This document shows positions 1-8,248 of a stretch of DNA of 64,000 bases, piece after piece; the first letter of the stretch is position 1; the number at the start of each line of letters is the position of its first letter. The notes under the pieces were generated by a model that saw nothing but the letters and a program-made list of their open reading frames with translations, was not told the DNA's origin and did not search any database. The DNA comes from Bryobacteraceae bacterium (GTDB taxonomy: Bacteria; Acidobacteriota; Terriglobia; Bryobacterales; Bryobacteraceae), in NCBI GenBank assembly GCA_947458745.1, contig CANGYQ010000001.1, positions 434,001-498,000 on the forward strand, read 5' to 3'. The translations under genes and the position numbers were made by a program.

Positions 1-496
1 CCAGGTGGCAGGCCTTGGGCATCGGACAGAGGGCGAAACCGCCTGGGGCCATCACGCTCAACGCCCAGGGGGCCAGCTCCACCGGCCACAGGCCGTGATT
101 GATCAACCGGTGCGAAACGGTGGCCTTCGCCTCGGTTGGATGCAACTCTACCGTGATCTCGCGGCCGATCCGCGACTGAGACTCAACCGGCGCGATCAAG
201 TTGAACCCACGCGATACGGGTTGCACCTTCACGGGAGCATTATCCGGCTCCCGCGTCCGCACAATGTCCTCCGGGGAGTGCCACAGCCGGTGACCGCCAT
301 AGTTGCGCCACTCGTTGCCACCGGTCAACCCGGCGAACTCCTCGCGCACAAACAGCAGGTTGTCGCCGCCCGTCAGCCGCAGCGAGATGATCCGCGGACC
401 CACGTCGGCCGTGGCGATGATCTCCACCGCATCATTGGCCACCCGCCAGCAGTTCGGCCAGCCGCGGAACGCAATATTCTCGACCACACAGCTCAT
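1..496 (-). CDS. DUF4380-like protein, C-terminus beyond window edge
   Basis: The reverse strand is open from an ATG at 494-496 to the left edge, so about 165 N-terminal residues are visible and the C-terminus is missing. A strong ribosome site (AAGGGGGG) lies about 7 bases before the ATG. The protein begins MSCVVENIAFRGW and shows alternating beta-strand character with ADVGPRIISLRL and GGHRLWHSPE. That pattern resembles DUF4380 / aldose-epimerase-like beta-sandwich proteins. It starts 12 bases after the stop of the upstream aldehyde dehydrogenase, so the two are probably co-transcribed and may act on the same sugar-derived substrate. Family assignment is from memory of the motif style; the substrate is unknown. 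Confidence 0.6.
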   Translation of the reverse strand, partial: MSCVVENIAFRGWPNCWRVANDAVEIIATADVGPRIISLRLTGGDNLLFVREEFAGLTGGNEWRNYGGHRLWHSPEDIVRTREPDNAPVKVQPVSRGFNLIAPVESQSRIGREITVELHPTEAKATVSHRLINHGLWPVELAPWALSVMAPGGFALCPMPKACHL

Positions 497-508
497 TGGC
501 AACCCCCC

Positions 509-1942
509 TTACAATCCACTGGAGAGCGAAATCGAGACATGCTTGGTTTCCAGAAATGCGTCCAGCCCCTCGCTGCCCAACTCGCGTCCCCAACCGCTTT
601 GCTTCACACCGCCAAACGGACAGTTGCTCGTCGTGGGCACGCCGTCGTTGAGCCCGATGGTGCCCGCTTCCAACTGCTCCACCACGCGGAGCGCGCGGTC
701 CAGATTTTCAGTGAAGACATAGGCGCTCAGCCCAAAGATCGACCCATTGGCCAGCGCGATGCCTTCCGCCTCGGTCGAGAACTTGGCGATGGCCGCCACG
801 GGCGCAAAGGTCTCCTCCTGCATGCAGCGCGCGTGGGCGGGCACTTCCGCCAGCACCGTCGGCGGCAAAAAGTACCCCGAACCCGGTAGCGCTTCACCAC
901 CGGCCAGTAAGCGCGCACCCTGCGCCACGGCGTCGCGAACATGGGCGACCGCTTTGTCGAGACCCGCCTGATCAATCAACGGACCTACGTCCATTCCAGG
1001 CTCCAGCCCGTTGCCGGTCTTCAGTTGACCGACGCGTTCCACCAGCGCCGCCACAAAGCGGTCATAGATGCCGGCTTGCACGTAGATCCGGTTGGCGGCA
1101 ATGCAGCTTTGGCCCGTGTTGCGGAACTTGGCGATGATCACGCCCTCGACGGTGCGGGCCAGGTCAGCATCATCAAACACCAGCACGGGCGCTTGTCCAC
1201 CCAGTTCCAGCGAGAGCGGCTTCACCGTCTCCGCCGCACCGGCAATCAGCAGGCGGCCCACTTCCGTGGACCCGGTAAAGGTGATCTTGCGGCACTTGGG
1301 GTTGGCGAGAAACTCCGCACCCACATCCGCCGCCGGTGCCAGGATCAACTGAAAGACGCCCTTCGGCAGCCCCGCCGCGTGCACACATTCCGCAAACGCC
1401 ACCGCGCATAATGGCGTCTGCGCGGCGGGCTTCAGCACCACCGGACAACCGGCCGCCAAGGCCGGCGCTACCTTGCGCACGGCCAGCACCAGCGGAAAAT
1501 TCCATGGGCTGATCGCGCCCACCACGCCAATCGGCGACTTCAAAACCAAATGCCGCTTGCCATCCACCTGATGCGGGACCACGCGGCCGTAGCTGCGCCG
1601 CGCCTCTTCGGCAAACCACCGCAGGTGATCCACCGACATCGCGATCTCACCCTTGGCCTGTCCCAGCGGCTTGCCGTTCTCAAGCGTGATCAGCCGCGCG
1701 ATCTCATCCGTCCGTTGCTCCAGCTGATCGGCAATGCGGTGCAGGTACTGGCCGCGCGATTTCGCGGGTAGCGCTCGCCAAGCGGGATAGGCGGCCTGCG
1801 CGTCATCCAGAGCCTGCGCCACGCGCGCCCGGTCCGCCACTGACATTGTGCCCACCACCTCTCCGGTGGCCGGGTTAAGCACGGGCCGCGTCGTCGAAGT
1901 TGTCACCCATTCGCCGTTTAAGTAGAGCGCTGAAGTCTGCAT
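509..1942 (-). CDS. gabD: NAD(P)-dependent aldehyde dehydrogenase, succinate-semialdehyde dehydrogenase-like
   Basis: A 477-residue cytosolic aldehyde dehydrogenase that oxidises an aldehyde to a carboxylate with NAD(P)+. Visible family landmarks are the cofactor motif PWNFP at residues 147-150, the glycine loop FTGSTEVG near 222-229, the general base Glu246 in LELGGQAP, the nucleophile Cys280 in NTGQSC, and the C-terminal PFGGVKQSGWGRELG. Length and motif spelling fit the succinate-semialdehyde / glutarate-semialdehyde (GabD) branch, but related sugar-aldehyde dehydrogenases look alike. I start at the ATG at 1940-1942 (MQTSALYLNGEW), because the open frame further upstream is not ALDH-like and would run into the divergent gene. 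The DUF4380-like gene follows 12 bases downstream. Confidence 0.85.
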   Translation of the reverse strand: MQTSALYLNGEWVTTSTTRPVLNPATGEVVGTMSVADRARVAQALDDAQAAYPAWRALPAKSRGQYLHRIADQLEQRTDEIARLITLENGKPLGQAKGEIAMSVDHLRWFAEEARRSYGRVVPHQVDGKRHLVLKSPIGVVGAISPWNFPLVLAVRKVAPALAAGCPVVLKPAAQTPLCAVAFAECVHAAGLPKGVFQLILAPAADVGAEFLANPKCRKITFTGSTEVGRLLIAGAAETVKPLSLELGGQAPVLVFDDADLARTVEGVIIAKFRNTGQSCIAANRIYVQAGIYDRFVAALVERVGQLKTGNGLEPGMDVGPLIDQAGLDKAVAHVRDAVAQGARLLAGGEALPGSGYFLPPTVLAEVPAHARCMQEETFAPVAAIAKFSTEAEGIALANGSIFGLSAYVFTENLDRALRVVEQLEAGTIGLNDGVPTTSNCPFGGVKQSGWGRELGSEGLDAFLETKHVSISLSSGL

Positions 1943-2039
1943 ATCCAATGGGAGTACGATATCAAGGCGGCCCTGGGGGCTGCCCAGGCGCTTGCGGTGA
2001 AGCGACCGTGAGCCCGCCAGATTGAGGAGGTGCCAGAAG

Positions 2040-2897
2040 TTGATCTGTGAACCGATCGAGCACGATTTGCCCGGGCTGACGCGCCGGGCACTGCTGGCCT
2101 CGCTGGCCACTCCGTTGCTGGCCCCTTCCCTGCTGGGCGCCGCCAAGCCCCAAGCCGGCTGCCAGACCAATGCCTGGCGCATCGATGCCAAGGATCCGCA
2201 GAGCTTTCCGGCAGTCCTCGACAAGATCCGCGGCTACGGCTTCGCCGGCTTCGAAACCAGCTTCCGCAACTTTGAAGGCCGCAGCCCGGACTTCAAGTCC
2301 CGCCTGAGCCAAACCGGCTTGAAGCTGATCGGGGTCCACATCTGGATGCCGCAATACGGGCCGAACGGAGTGCCGGAAACCGACTTGATCGCTCGCGTGA
2401 TCACCATGGGTGCCACCTTCGGCGCGGAGCGGCTGATCATCAGCGGAGCGCCCGCCACTGCCGGTATCGGGCCCAAGACTGCCGCCATCAACGCCGCTCA
2501 TCAAGCCGCCAAAGCAGCTGGCCTCGGCTTCGCTTATCACAACCATGGTCCGGAAGTAGCCAACAATGCGGCGGAGCTCAACGAGATCCTGAAGCGCACC
2601 GACGCGCCGCTGCTGCTCGATGCCGGACACGCCTACCTGGGTGGCGCGGACCCAGCAAAGTTCTTCCAGCAGCATCACGCCCGCATTGCGGGCATCCACC
2701 TGCGCGATTTCAAGGCCCGGGACCAGGTGATTCTGGGCGAAGGCGAAGTGGACTACAAGCCGCTGGCAGCCGCCATCCGTTCCGCCCAATGGAGCGGCTG
2801 GGTGATGAATGAAGAGGAGCGGTTGAGCGACGTGAAGCCCGGCGACAGCGCCGTTGCACCAGCTCGCGCGGCGCTCAAGCAGCTGTTTGGAGTCTAG
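2040..2897 (+). CDS. Exported sugar phosphate isomerase/epimerase-like TIM-barrel protein
   Basis: A xylose-isomerase-like (AP endonuclease 2 fold) TIM-barrel protein of about 285 residues. Active-site-like stretches are FAGFETSF, LIGVHIWMP, FAYHNHGPE, LLLDAGHAYLGG and IAGIHLRDFK, matching the His/Glu/Asp metal-site pattern of this family. The N-terminus has a twin-arginine-like signal (LTRRALLASLATPLLAPSLLGAA), so export is likely. No ATG fits; I choose TTG at 2040 because GAGGAGG sits 9 bases upstream, and another in-frame TTG lies at 2022. It is the first gene of a tight rightward operon (2-base gap, then a 4-base overlap) with a Gfo/Idh/MocA dehydrogenase and a KduI/IolB protein, which suggests inositol- or uronate-like sugar catabolism. 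Exact substrate unknown. Confidence 0.75.
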   Translation: MICEPIEHDLPGLTRRALLASLATPLLAPSLLGAAKPQAGCQTNAWRIDAKDPQSFPAVLDKIRGYGFAGFETSFRNFEGRSPDFKSRLSQTGLKLIGVHIWMPQYGPNGVPETDLIARVITMGATFGAERLIISGAPATAGIGPKTAAINAAHQAAKAAGLGFAYHNHGPEVANNAAELNEILKRTDAPLLLDAGHAYLGGADPAKFFQQHHARIAGIHLRDFKARDQVILGEGEVDYKPLAAAIRSAQWSGWVMNEEERLSDVKPGDSAVAPARAALKQLFGV

Positions 2898-2899
2898 CC

Positions 2900-4024
2900 A
2901 TGAATCGACGTACTTTCCTCGCCGCCACCGCTGCCTCCGCCAGCCGCGTCTGGGGCGCCAATGGCCGCCTGGGCGTGGCCCTGATTGGCAGCGGACGCCG
3001 GGGCCGCGAAGTGATGAAGGCCTTCCTCGATACCGGCGCGGCGGATCTGCGCGCGGTGGCCGATGTCTACGACGTACAGCGCGATCGCGCTCGCGCCTTG
3101 CTGGGCAAGCCGGACCTGGAATGCATGGCCTACCAGGATGTGCTGGCGCGCAAAGACGTGGATGCGGTGCTGATCGCCGCGCCGGACCACCTGCACCTGA
3201 ACATCGCGCTCGACGCCCTGCGCGCGGGCAAGCATATCTATCTCGAAAAGCCCGCGCTCCACTGGCCCTCAGAAGGGGAGACGCTGCGTGCGGCCGTCCG
3301 CGCCTCCGGCAAAGTCTGCCAGGTGGGCACGCAGCAACGCTCCGGTGAGCATTACCGCCGGGCCAAGGAAGAGATCTTCGCGAAAGGCTTGCTGGGCACC
3401 GTCACCATGGTGCGGGCCAACTGGTCGAACTTCCCCTGGCAGGCGCGCCGGATCGCGCCGCAGCCCAAGCCCGCAGGCCTTGATTGGGACCGCTTCATCG
3501 GACCCGCCCCAGCGCGCGCCTATGACTGGGCCCGTTACGATTCCTGGCGCGCCTACCGCGACTACGGCGGCGGCGTGCTGGCCGACATCCTCAACCATTG
3601 GGCCGATGTCGCCCAATGGATGATGGGCGATGCCTCGCCCAAGTCCGCTCACGTGGCGGGCGGCATTTATCAACTGAAGGATGGCCGTGAGAATCCGGAT
3701 ACCGTTTCGGCCTCCATTGAATATGCGGGCTGGAACCTGAGCTTTGAATCAACGGTGCTGCCGGTGAGTGACGACCGGCCAACGGTGCTGTTCCAAGGCA
3801 CGCAAGGCACGCTGGATCTGGCGCGTGCCAGCTACATCTTCAAGCCGCACCAGGGCGCTCCGGTGGAGGTGAAGGCCGCCGGGTCTTTGGAGATCGCGCA
3901 CGCCCGCAACTTTATCGATGCCATTGCCGCGCAGCGCGCACCGTCCACGCCGATTGAGACGGGCTTGGATGGTTTGCGCCCCTGCTTCCTCGCGCGGCAG
4001 GCATACTGGGATAGACATTCATGA
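2900..4024 (+). CDS. Gfo/Idh/MocA family oxidoreductase, Tat-exported
   Basis: A 374-residue NAD(P)-dependent sugar oxidoreductase. A short twin-arginine leader (MNRRTFLAATAASASRVWGA) is followed by the Rossmann glycine motif VALIGSGRRGRE (26-37), the family signature EKP at 116-118 (HIYLEKPALHW), and a catalytic-type His233 in the segment LNHWADVAQWM. The C-terminal alpha/beta substrate domain covers roughly 140-350. The gene starts 2 bases after the TIM-barrel gene and its stop overlaps the next start (ATGA at 4021-4024), so the three are translationally coupled. Exported members are frequent in Acidobacteriota and Planctomycetota; substrate is not deducible from sequence alone. Confidence 0.88.
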   Translation: MNRRTFLAATAASASRVWGANGRLGVALIGSGRRGREVMKAFLDTGAADLRAVADVYDVQRDRARALLGKPDLECMAYQDVLARKDVDAVLIAAPDHLHLNIALDALRAGKHIYLEKPALHWPSEGETLRAAVRASGKVCQVGTQQRSGEHYRRAKEEIFAKGLLGTVTMVRANWSNFPWQARRIAPQPKPAGLDWDRFIGPAPARAYDWARYDSWRAYRDYGGGVLADILNHWADVAQWMMGDASPKSAHVAGGIYQLKDGRENPDTVSASIEYAGWNLSFESTVLPVSDDRPTVLFQGTQGTLDLARASYIFKPHQGAPVEVKAAGSLEIAHARNFIDAIAAQRAPSTPIETGLDGLRPCFLARQAYWDRHS

Positions 4025-4785
4025 GTGACGTAAAACCCGCGCGCCTGATCCGCGCCAACGATGCCGGCGTGACCTTCCGCCAGCGCTTCACGCCGGAGAC
4101 GGCCAATCTCGAATTTTTAAGCTGTGGCGAATTCACGCTGCCACCGGGCTCGCGTTCGCAGAGCTTCTGCCTGCCGCGCGCCGAAAGTCTGCTGTTCCAA
4201 TGGCAGGGTTCCAGCACGGTGAACGTCAATGGTCAGGACTATTGCCTGGGCCATCTGGACACGCTCTACATCCCCTGTGGTGCGGAGTTCTCGCTCGCGA
4301 ACGCCGCCACCGAGCAAGCGACGCTGATGCAGTGTTCCGCCACGGCCACCGTCGCGCACCCGGTGCACCATTCGCGCTTCGCCGAGATCTCGCAGCGCGA
4401 AGACCGCATCCGCCACCTAAAGGGCAAGGACGTCTACCTGATGTTCGACGTCAGCGAACCGGCCGAGAAGCTGGTGGCGGGCTACACGTTCTTCCTGCCG
4501 AACCAACGTTCCTGGCCGCCGCACAACCACACGGACCAGGAAGAGGTCTACATCTTCATTGAAGGCTCGGGCGCAATGGAAGTGTACGAAGAGCCGGAAA
4601 CGCTCAGCTTTGTGCACTCGGTGAACCGTGGCGACATGGTGACCATTCCCTACCTGAACTACCACCCGGTCTTCTCCCAGGCCGAACCCGTGCACTTCAT
4701 CTGGTGCATCGCGGGCGCGCGCTATTGGGTGGGCGACAAGAACAAGGACTTCATGAAGGGCGGCACGGGCCCAATCACTACCTAA
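4021..4785 (+). CDS. KduI/IolB family isomerase (uronate or 5-deoxyglucuronate type)
   Basis: A 254-residue bicupin. The second cupin carries the likely metal site: His168 and His170 in PPHNHTDQEEV, Glu175, and His215 in YLNYHPVF. This matches the KduI/IolB family, which isomerises 5-dehydro-4-deoxy-glucuronate or 5-deoxy-glucuronate. The first cupin (about 30-110) lacks those ligands, as usual for the family. The start ATG overlaps the stop of the oxidoreductase (ATGA). With the upstream dehydrogenase and TIM barrel, the context resembles an inositol catabolic set, but no other iol gene is present, so the true substrate stays open. Confidence 0.8.
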   Translation: MSDVKPARLIRANDAGVTFRQRFTPETANLEFLSCGEFTLPPGSRSQSFCLPRAESLLFQWQGSSTVNVNGQDYCLGHLDTLYIPCGAEFSLANAATEQATLMQCSATATVAHPVHHSRFAEISQREDRIRHLKGKDVYLMFDVSEPAEKLVAGYTFFLPNQRSWPPHNHTDQEEVYIFIEGSGAMEVYEEPETLSFVHSVNRGDMVTIPYLNYHPVFSQAEPVHFIWCIAGARYWVGDKNKDFMKGGTGPITT

Positions 4786-4794
4786 ACGCCGCCG

Positions 4795-5391
4795 CTACAG
4801 CTCCAGTAGAAAACCCTTCTTGCCCAGGTTCCGGGCCTGCGTCCGGCCCAGGGTGGCCGAGACGCCGGCGGACTCGTGGATGTGGCCGCAGAAGAAGTGT
4901 TCGGGTTGATGCTGCGCAATGAATCGCGCGACGGCGGGGCTGCCAAAGTGCTTGCCGGGGCCTGCGGCGTCCAGCGGGGTCGCATGCGGCGGGCAATGGC
5001 AGACCAGCACCAGTGGCTTCAGCTCCGCAAACGGTGCCAGCCGCCGCTCCAGTTCCGGTTCACTATATTCGCCCGGCGTGTCAAAGGGCGTGATGTTGGA
5101 ATAGCCCAACGCCGCCACCTGATGCCCGCCGATCGCATAGGACTGGCCATGCGCTGCTGTGAAACCATACTGGCGGCAGAAGGCCGCGATGTCGCCTTCT
5201 GATTCGTGATTGCCGGGGATCACAAACATGCGTTCCGCGCGCGGCTTCATGATGGCTCCCACTTTGTCGAGGCCCTTGGCCCAGTTCACCAGATCGCCCG
5301 CGGCGAAGTAGTAATCGGCCTCAATCGCCATCAGCGCTTCCAGCGCTTTCAGGTCAGAGTGGATGTCGGAGAAAAAGAGAATGGACGGCAT
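4795..5391 (-). CDS. Calcineurin-like metallophosphoesterase
   Basis: A 198-residue single-domain phosphoesterase with the complete two-metal site: Asp9-x-His11 (FFSDIHSD), Asp33 (AAGDLV), Asn61-His62 (IPGNHES), His132 (CHCP) and the GHIH motif with His170 and His172. It belongs to the small YfcE/MJ0936-like branch of phosphodiesterases and should be cytosolic, as there is no signal peptide. I take ATG 5389-5391, directly before the first beta strand; an in-frame ATG at 5413-5415 would add eight residues. It is convergent with the KduI/IolB gene, only 9 bases apart. Substrate unknown. Confidence 0.85.
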   Translation of the reverse strand: MPSILFFSDIHSDLKALEALMAIEADYYFAAGDLVNWAKGLDKVGAIMKPRAERMFVIPGNHESEGDIAAFCRQYGFTAAHGQSYAIGGHQVAALGYSNITPFDTPGEYSEPELERRLAPFAELKPLVLVCHCPPHATPLDAAGPGKHFGSPAVARFIAQHQPEHFFCGHIHESAGVSATLGRTQARNLGKKGFLLEL

Positions 5392-5439
5392 GCGGCTTCT
5401 CGCATTGTCAGGCATTGGACGCCGGCGACGCTGGAGCCG

Positions 5440-5925
5440 CTATTCGATCCGGGCCGTGAAGGTGACGGGGCGTTCCGCATCCTCTGGACCCATGTTCTTC
5501 GCGTCCGGCAACAGGGGCGGAGCGGAGAAGACTTCGATGTAGACCGGCTGGGGCCGGTTGGCGGCAAAGAACGGATTCACGTAGCTGCCGCCCGCCAGCG
5601 CAAAGCCGAAGCCATGGGTGGTTAACTGACGCCCCGGTGTGGCGGAGATCAGATTGTCCAGCGCCCAGGGCTCATTGCCGGGGATCGCCTGGCCCGTGGG
5701 GTGAAGGCCCATGATCACCTCCCCGTTGCGATTGCCCCGGATCGACAGAATGCGGTAGAAGCCCGTGCTATCGGGCGCGCGTTCGGTCAACAAGGTGCCG
5801 CTGGCGGTGATGCCGGGGGCGGTGTAGCTCCAGCTCCACGCGCGGGCCGTGGGGCCGCAGGAAGCTAGCGATAGCAAAGCCGCCACGTAGCCCACCAGCG
5901 CGATCGGGCGACGGAGAAACGGCAT
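5440..5925 (-). CDS. Putative lipoprotein, unknown function
   Basis: A 161-residue protein with a signal peptide ending in a lipobox (LLSLASC, Cys near residue 23), so it should be lipidated. The mature part is beta-rich, with SWSYTAPGITASGTLLT and YRILSIRGNRNGEVI. The length and phrases resemble a short Acidobacterial secreted domain, but I do not recognise it. Its start overlaps the stop of the upstream secreted gene by one base (TAATG), so the two are translationally coupled and probably work together. Confidence 0.6.
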   Translation of the reverse strand: MPFLRRPIALVGYVAALLSLASCGPTARAWSWSYTAPGITASGTLLTERAPDSTGFYRILSIRGNRNGEVIMGLHPTGQAIPGNEPWALDNLISATPGRQLTTHGFGFALAGGSYVNPFFAANRPQPVYIEVFSAPPLLPDAKNMGPEDAERPVTFTARIE

Positions 5926-6422
5926 TAGCGCTTCTCTCGCACGCGCTTGTAGACCAGCACGTTGCGGAACTTCTTGCCATCCGGGTTGGTGCCGGTGGCG
6001 ATGATGGTCATCTGGTTGCCATCGGCGGAGATGGTGCGGGTAGCGCGGACGGTCACTTCGTCCTTCAAACGAAAGGTCTGCTCCACCACGCTGGGGTTGA
6101 CCAGTTTCAACGCCACCCGGTCATAGCGGCTGCTGCCGGACACGGGATACTCGCGGCCATCGTAGCCGGCCGTGAACTCCGTGCGTCCGGGTTGGCCTTG
6201 GGCGCTCACGGTGGTGTGGAGAAAGTGCACCATGGGCACGCCGGCTTGCTCGCCCGCCGCTTCCCAGAGGCGCGTCGATTCACGCGGTGCGGGTGACGAT
6301 TCATAGGTGGAGGCCGGGGCGTTGAAACTCCAGCGGCCCAACCCCCGGTCAGCTGGGGGAGCGGCCACCGCCGGGAACAGCATCGCCGAGCCGCAGAGCA
6401 ACAAAAGACAGCGTAGTCTCAT
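5925..6422 (-). CDS. Secreted beta-rich hypothetical protein
   Basis: A 165-residue protein with a Sec signal peptide (MRLRCLLLLCGSAMLFPAVA). The mature domain begins GLGRWSFNAPASTYESSPAPRES, a pattern common in short Acidobacterial secreted proteins, and includes EFTAGYDGREYPVSGSSRYD. Calycin-like folding is possible but not shown. It is the first gene of a two-gene leftward operon with the lipoprotein and is divergent from the D-apionate lactonase-like gene, with starts 20 bases apart. No catalytic motif is visible. Confidence 0.6.
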   Translation of the reverse strand: MRLRCLLLLCGSAMLFPAVAAPPADRGLGRWSFNAPASTYESSPAPRESTRLWEAAGEQAGVPMVHFLHTTVSAQGQPGRTEFTAGYDGREYPVSGSSRYDRVALKLVNPSVVEQTFRLKDEVTVRATRTISADGNQMTIIATGTNPDGKKFRNVLVYKRVREKR

Positions 6423-6442
6423 TGCGATAGTCTATCTCCGGC

Positions 6443-8248
6443 ATGAGTCTTTCACCTGACCTCAACCGGCGGCAACTGCTCCAGGCAGCGGTCGCCCTTC
6501 CGGCGGCCTACCGGCTGGCTCTTTCGCAGACCAGTGAACCCGATGCACCGGTTGTGATGAATCTGGTGGCCGGACCGGTGACGCTGGAGTTTGAGCCTGC
6601 ACTGGCTTTTGTCCGCTATGTGCGCTGGGGCGACCGCGAGATACTTCGCGGCATCTATGCCGCCGTGCGGGATTCCACCTGGCTGACGGTGCTGCCCCAG
6701 GTGAGCCAAGTGCGTCTGGAAACCGCGGATGGCGGCTTCAGGCTAACCTTCACCGCCAATTGCACGCAAGGGCCGATCAGCTTCCTTTGGCAAGGCACCA
6801 TCACCGGCGATGCTCAGGGGACCATCCGGTTTGAGATGATGGGCGAAGCCAAAACATCCTTCCGGCGCAACCGGATTGGCTTTTGTGTCCTCCACCCGCT
6901 GACGGAATGCGTGGGGCAGGAGTATGTGGCGGAAAAATCTGATGGCTCCACTGTACGGGGCCAGTTCCCGCAGTTGATCGCACCCCACCAGCCCGTGCAG
7001 GACCTGCGCGCGATCACTCACCGCGTGGCCAATGGCCTGGAGGCCGAGGTCCGCTTTGAGGGCGAGACCTTCGAGATGGAAGATCACCGCAACTGGACCG
7101 ATGGTAACTTCAAGACCTACTGCACGCCGCTCGCCAAGCCTTGGCCGGTGGAGGTACCGCAGGGCACCCGGGTTCGGCAGGCGATTACCGTCACCCTCAA
7201 AGGCCGGCCCGTGGCGGCGCGCTCCACGCGCTCCGCCGAGATCCTGCTGGAGCCGGTGGCCGCTGCGCGAGAGACGCCTCTGCCAGCCATCGGCCTCGGC
7301 TACACACCCGGACCCTTGGACACTCTACGACCGGCCCACCTGCGGGTCGATTGGCGTCCGGGCGGCGTGCTGCCCGCTACGCCGGTGCCACTGGAGATCG
7401 CGGCGCTGGTGGCTGACCAGGCGGACCTGGCGAAACTGGCTGAACTGGCCAAGGGCCGCGCCATTGCGCGCTGGCTGGTGCTGCCCCAGGGTGAAGCTTC
7501 CACATCGCAAAAGTGGCTCGATCTCGGCCGCAAGTATTTGAAGGGCGCACCCGTGGGTGGAGGCACCAACGAATACTTCACGGAGCTGAACCGCCAGCGG
7601 CCGGACCCAAAGTGGCTGGACGTGGCCTGCTATTCGCTGAACCCCCAGGTGCATGCGTTTGACAACCGTTCGCTGGTCGAGAATCTGGAGCCTCAAGGGG
7701 CCACGGTCCGATCGGCGCGCGCGTTCCTCGGGGCGGCGCCTATTGCCGTCACTCCGGTGACGCTGGGTCCGCGCTTCAACCCGCAGGCCAAAGTCTACAC
7801 CCCCAACCCGCCCGATCGGCGCCAGCCCAGCCTGTTCTGCGCCGCCTGGACTGTGGGCAGCCTGAAGTATCTGGCGGAAGGGGCGGCTGCGAGCATCACC
7901 TACTACCAACTGGCCGGCCCCGGTGGCCTCAGCCAGAACGGGCAAGCTTTCCCGGTGAAGTACGTCCTAGCAGCGGCGATGGAGTTGGCCGGGGCTGCGG
8001 TGGTGCCGATGGGCTCCTCGGCACCGCTCAAGGCCATCGCCTTCCACCTGAAGCGCGCCGGCCGCCACCGGCTGCTGGTGGCCAACTTGACTGCTCGGCC
8101 TCAGCTGATCCGCGTAAATGGAGTGAAAACCGGTACACGCTCCGTAAAGATTCGTGAATCTATGGGGGAGACAACGAAACAAGAGACCGGGGGGGACCGT
8201 CTAAGCTTAGGACTCAACCCCTATGCGATTGCTTTTGTGGACAGCTAG
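6443..8248 (+). CDS. apnL: D-apionate lactonase-like protein
   Basis: A 601-residue exported protein with a twin-arginine-like leader (LNRRQLLQAAVALPAAYRLA). The stretches NRIGFCVLHPLTE, FPQLIAPHQPVQDLRAI and FEMEDHRNWTDGNFKTY match what I remember of the D-apionate lactonase (ApnL) family. ApnL opens D-apionolactone to D-apionate during breakdown of apiose from plant cell walls. The layout would be a beta-sandwich N-domain (about 40-265), a TIM-barrel-like middle (280-480) and a C-domain. No other recognisable apiose genes are adjacent, so the role here is inferred from the protein alone. The end overlaps the next gene by 26 bases. Confidence 0.72.
   Translation: MSLSPDLNRRQLLQAAVALPAAYRLALSQTSEPDAPVVMNLVAGPVTLEFEPALAFVRYVRWGDREILRGIYAAVRDSTWLTVLPQVSQVRLETADGGFRLTFTANCTQGPISFLWQGTITGDAQGTIRFEMMGEAKTSFRRNRIGFCVLHPLTECVGQEYVAEKSDGSTVRGQFPQLIAPHQPVQDLRAITHRVANGLEAEVRFEGETFEMEDHRNWTDGNFKTYCTPLAKPWPVEVPQGTRVRQAITVTLKGRPVAARSTRSAEILLEPVAAARETPLPAIGLGYTPGPLDTLRPAHLRVDWRPGGVLPATPVPLEIAALVADQADLAKLAELAKGRAIARWLVLPQGEASTSQKWLDLGRKYLKGAPVGGGTNEYFTELNRQRPDPKWLDVACYSLNPQVHAFDNRSLVENLEPQGATVRSARAFLGAAPIAVTPVTLGPRFNPQAKVYTPNPPDRRQPSLFCAAWTVGSLKYLAEGAAASITYYQLAGPGGLSQNGQAFPVKYVLAAAMELAGAAVVPMGSSAPLKAIAFHLKRAGRHRLLVANLTARPQLIRVNGVKTGTRSVKIRESMGETTKQETGGDRLSLGLNPYAIAFVDS

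Noticed and set aside
5-889. Long plus-strand open frame over the aldehyde dehydrogenase
   Set aside because: It is antisense to two recognised genes (aldehyde dehydrogenase and DUF4380-like), has a composition of Arg/His/Gln-rich shadow frames and no family motif.
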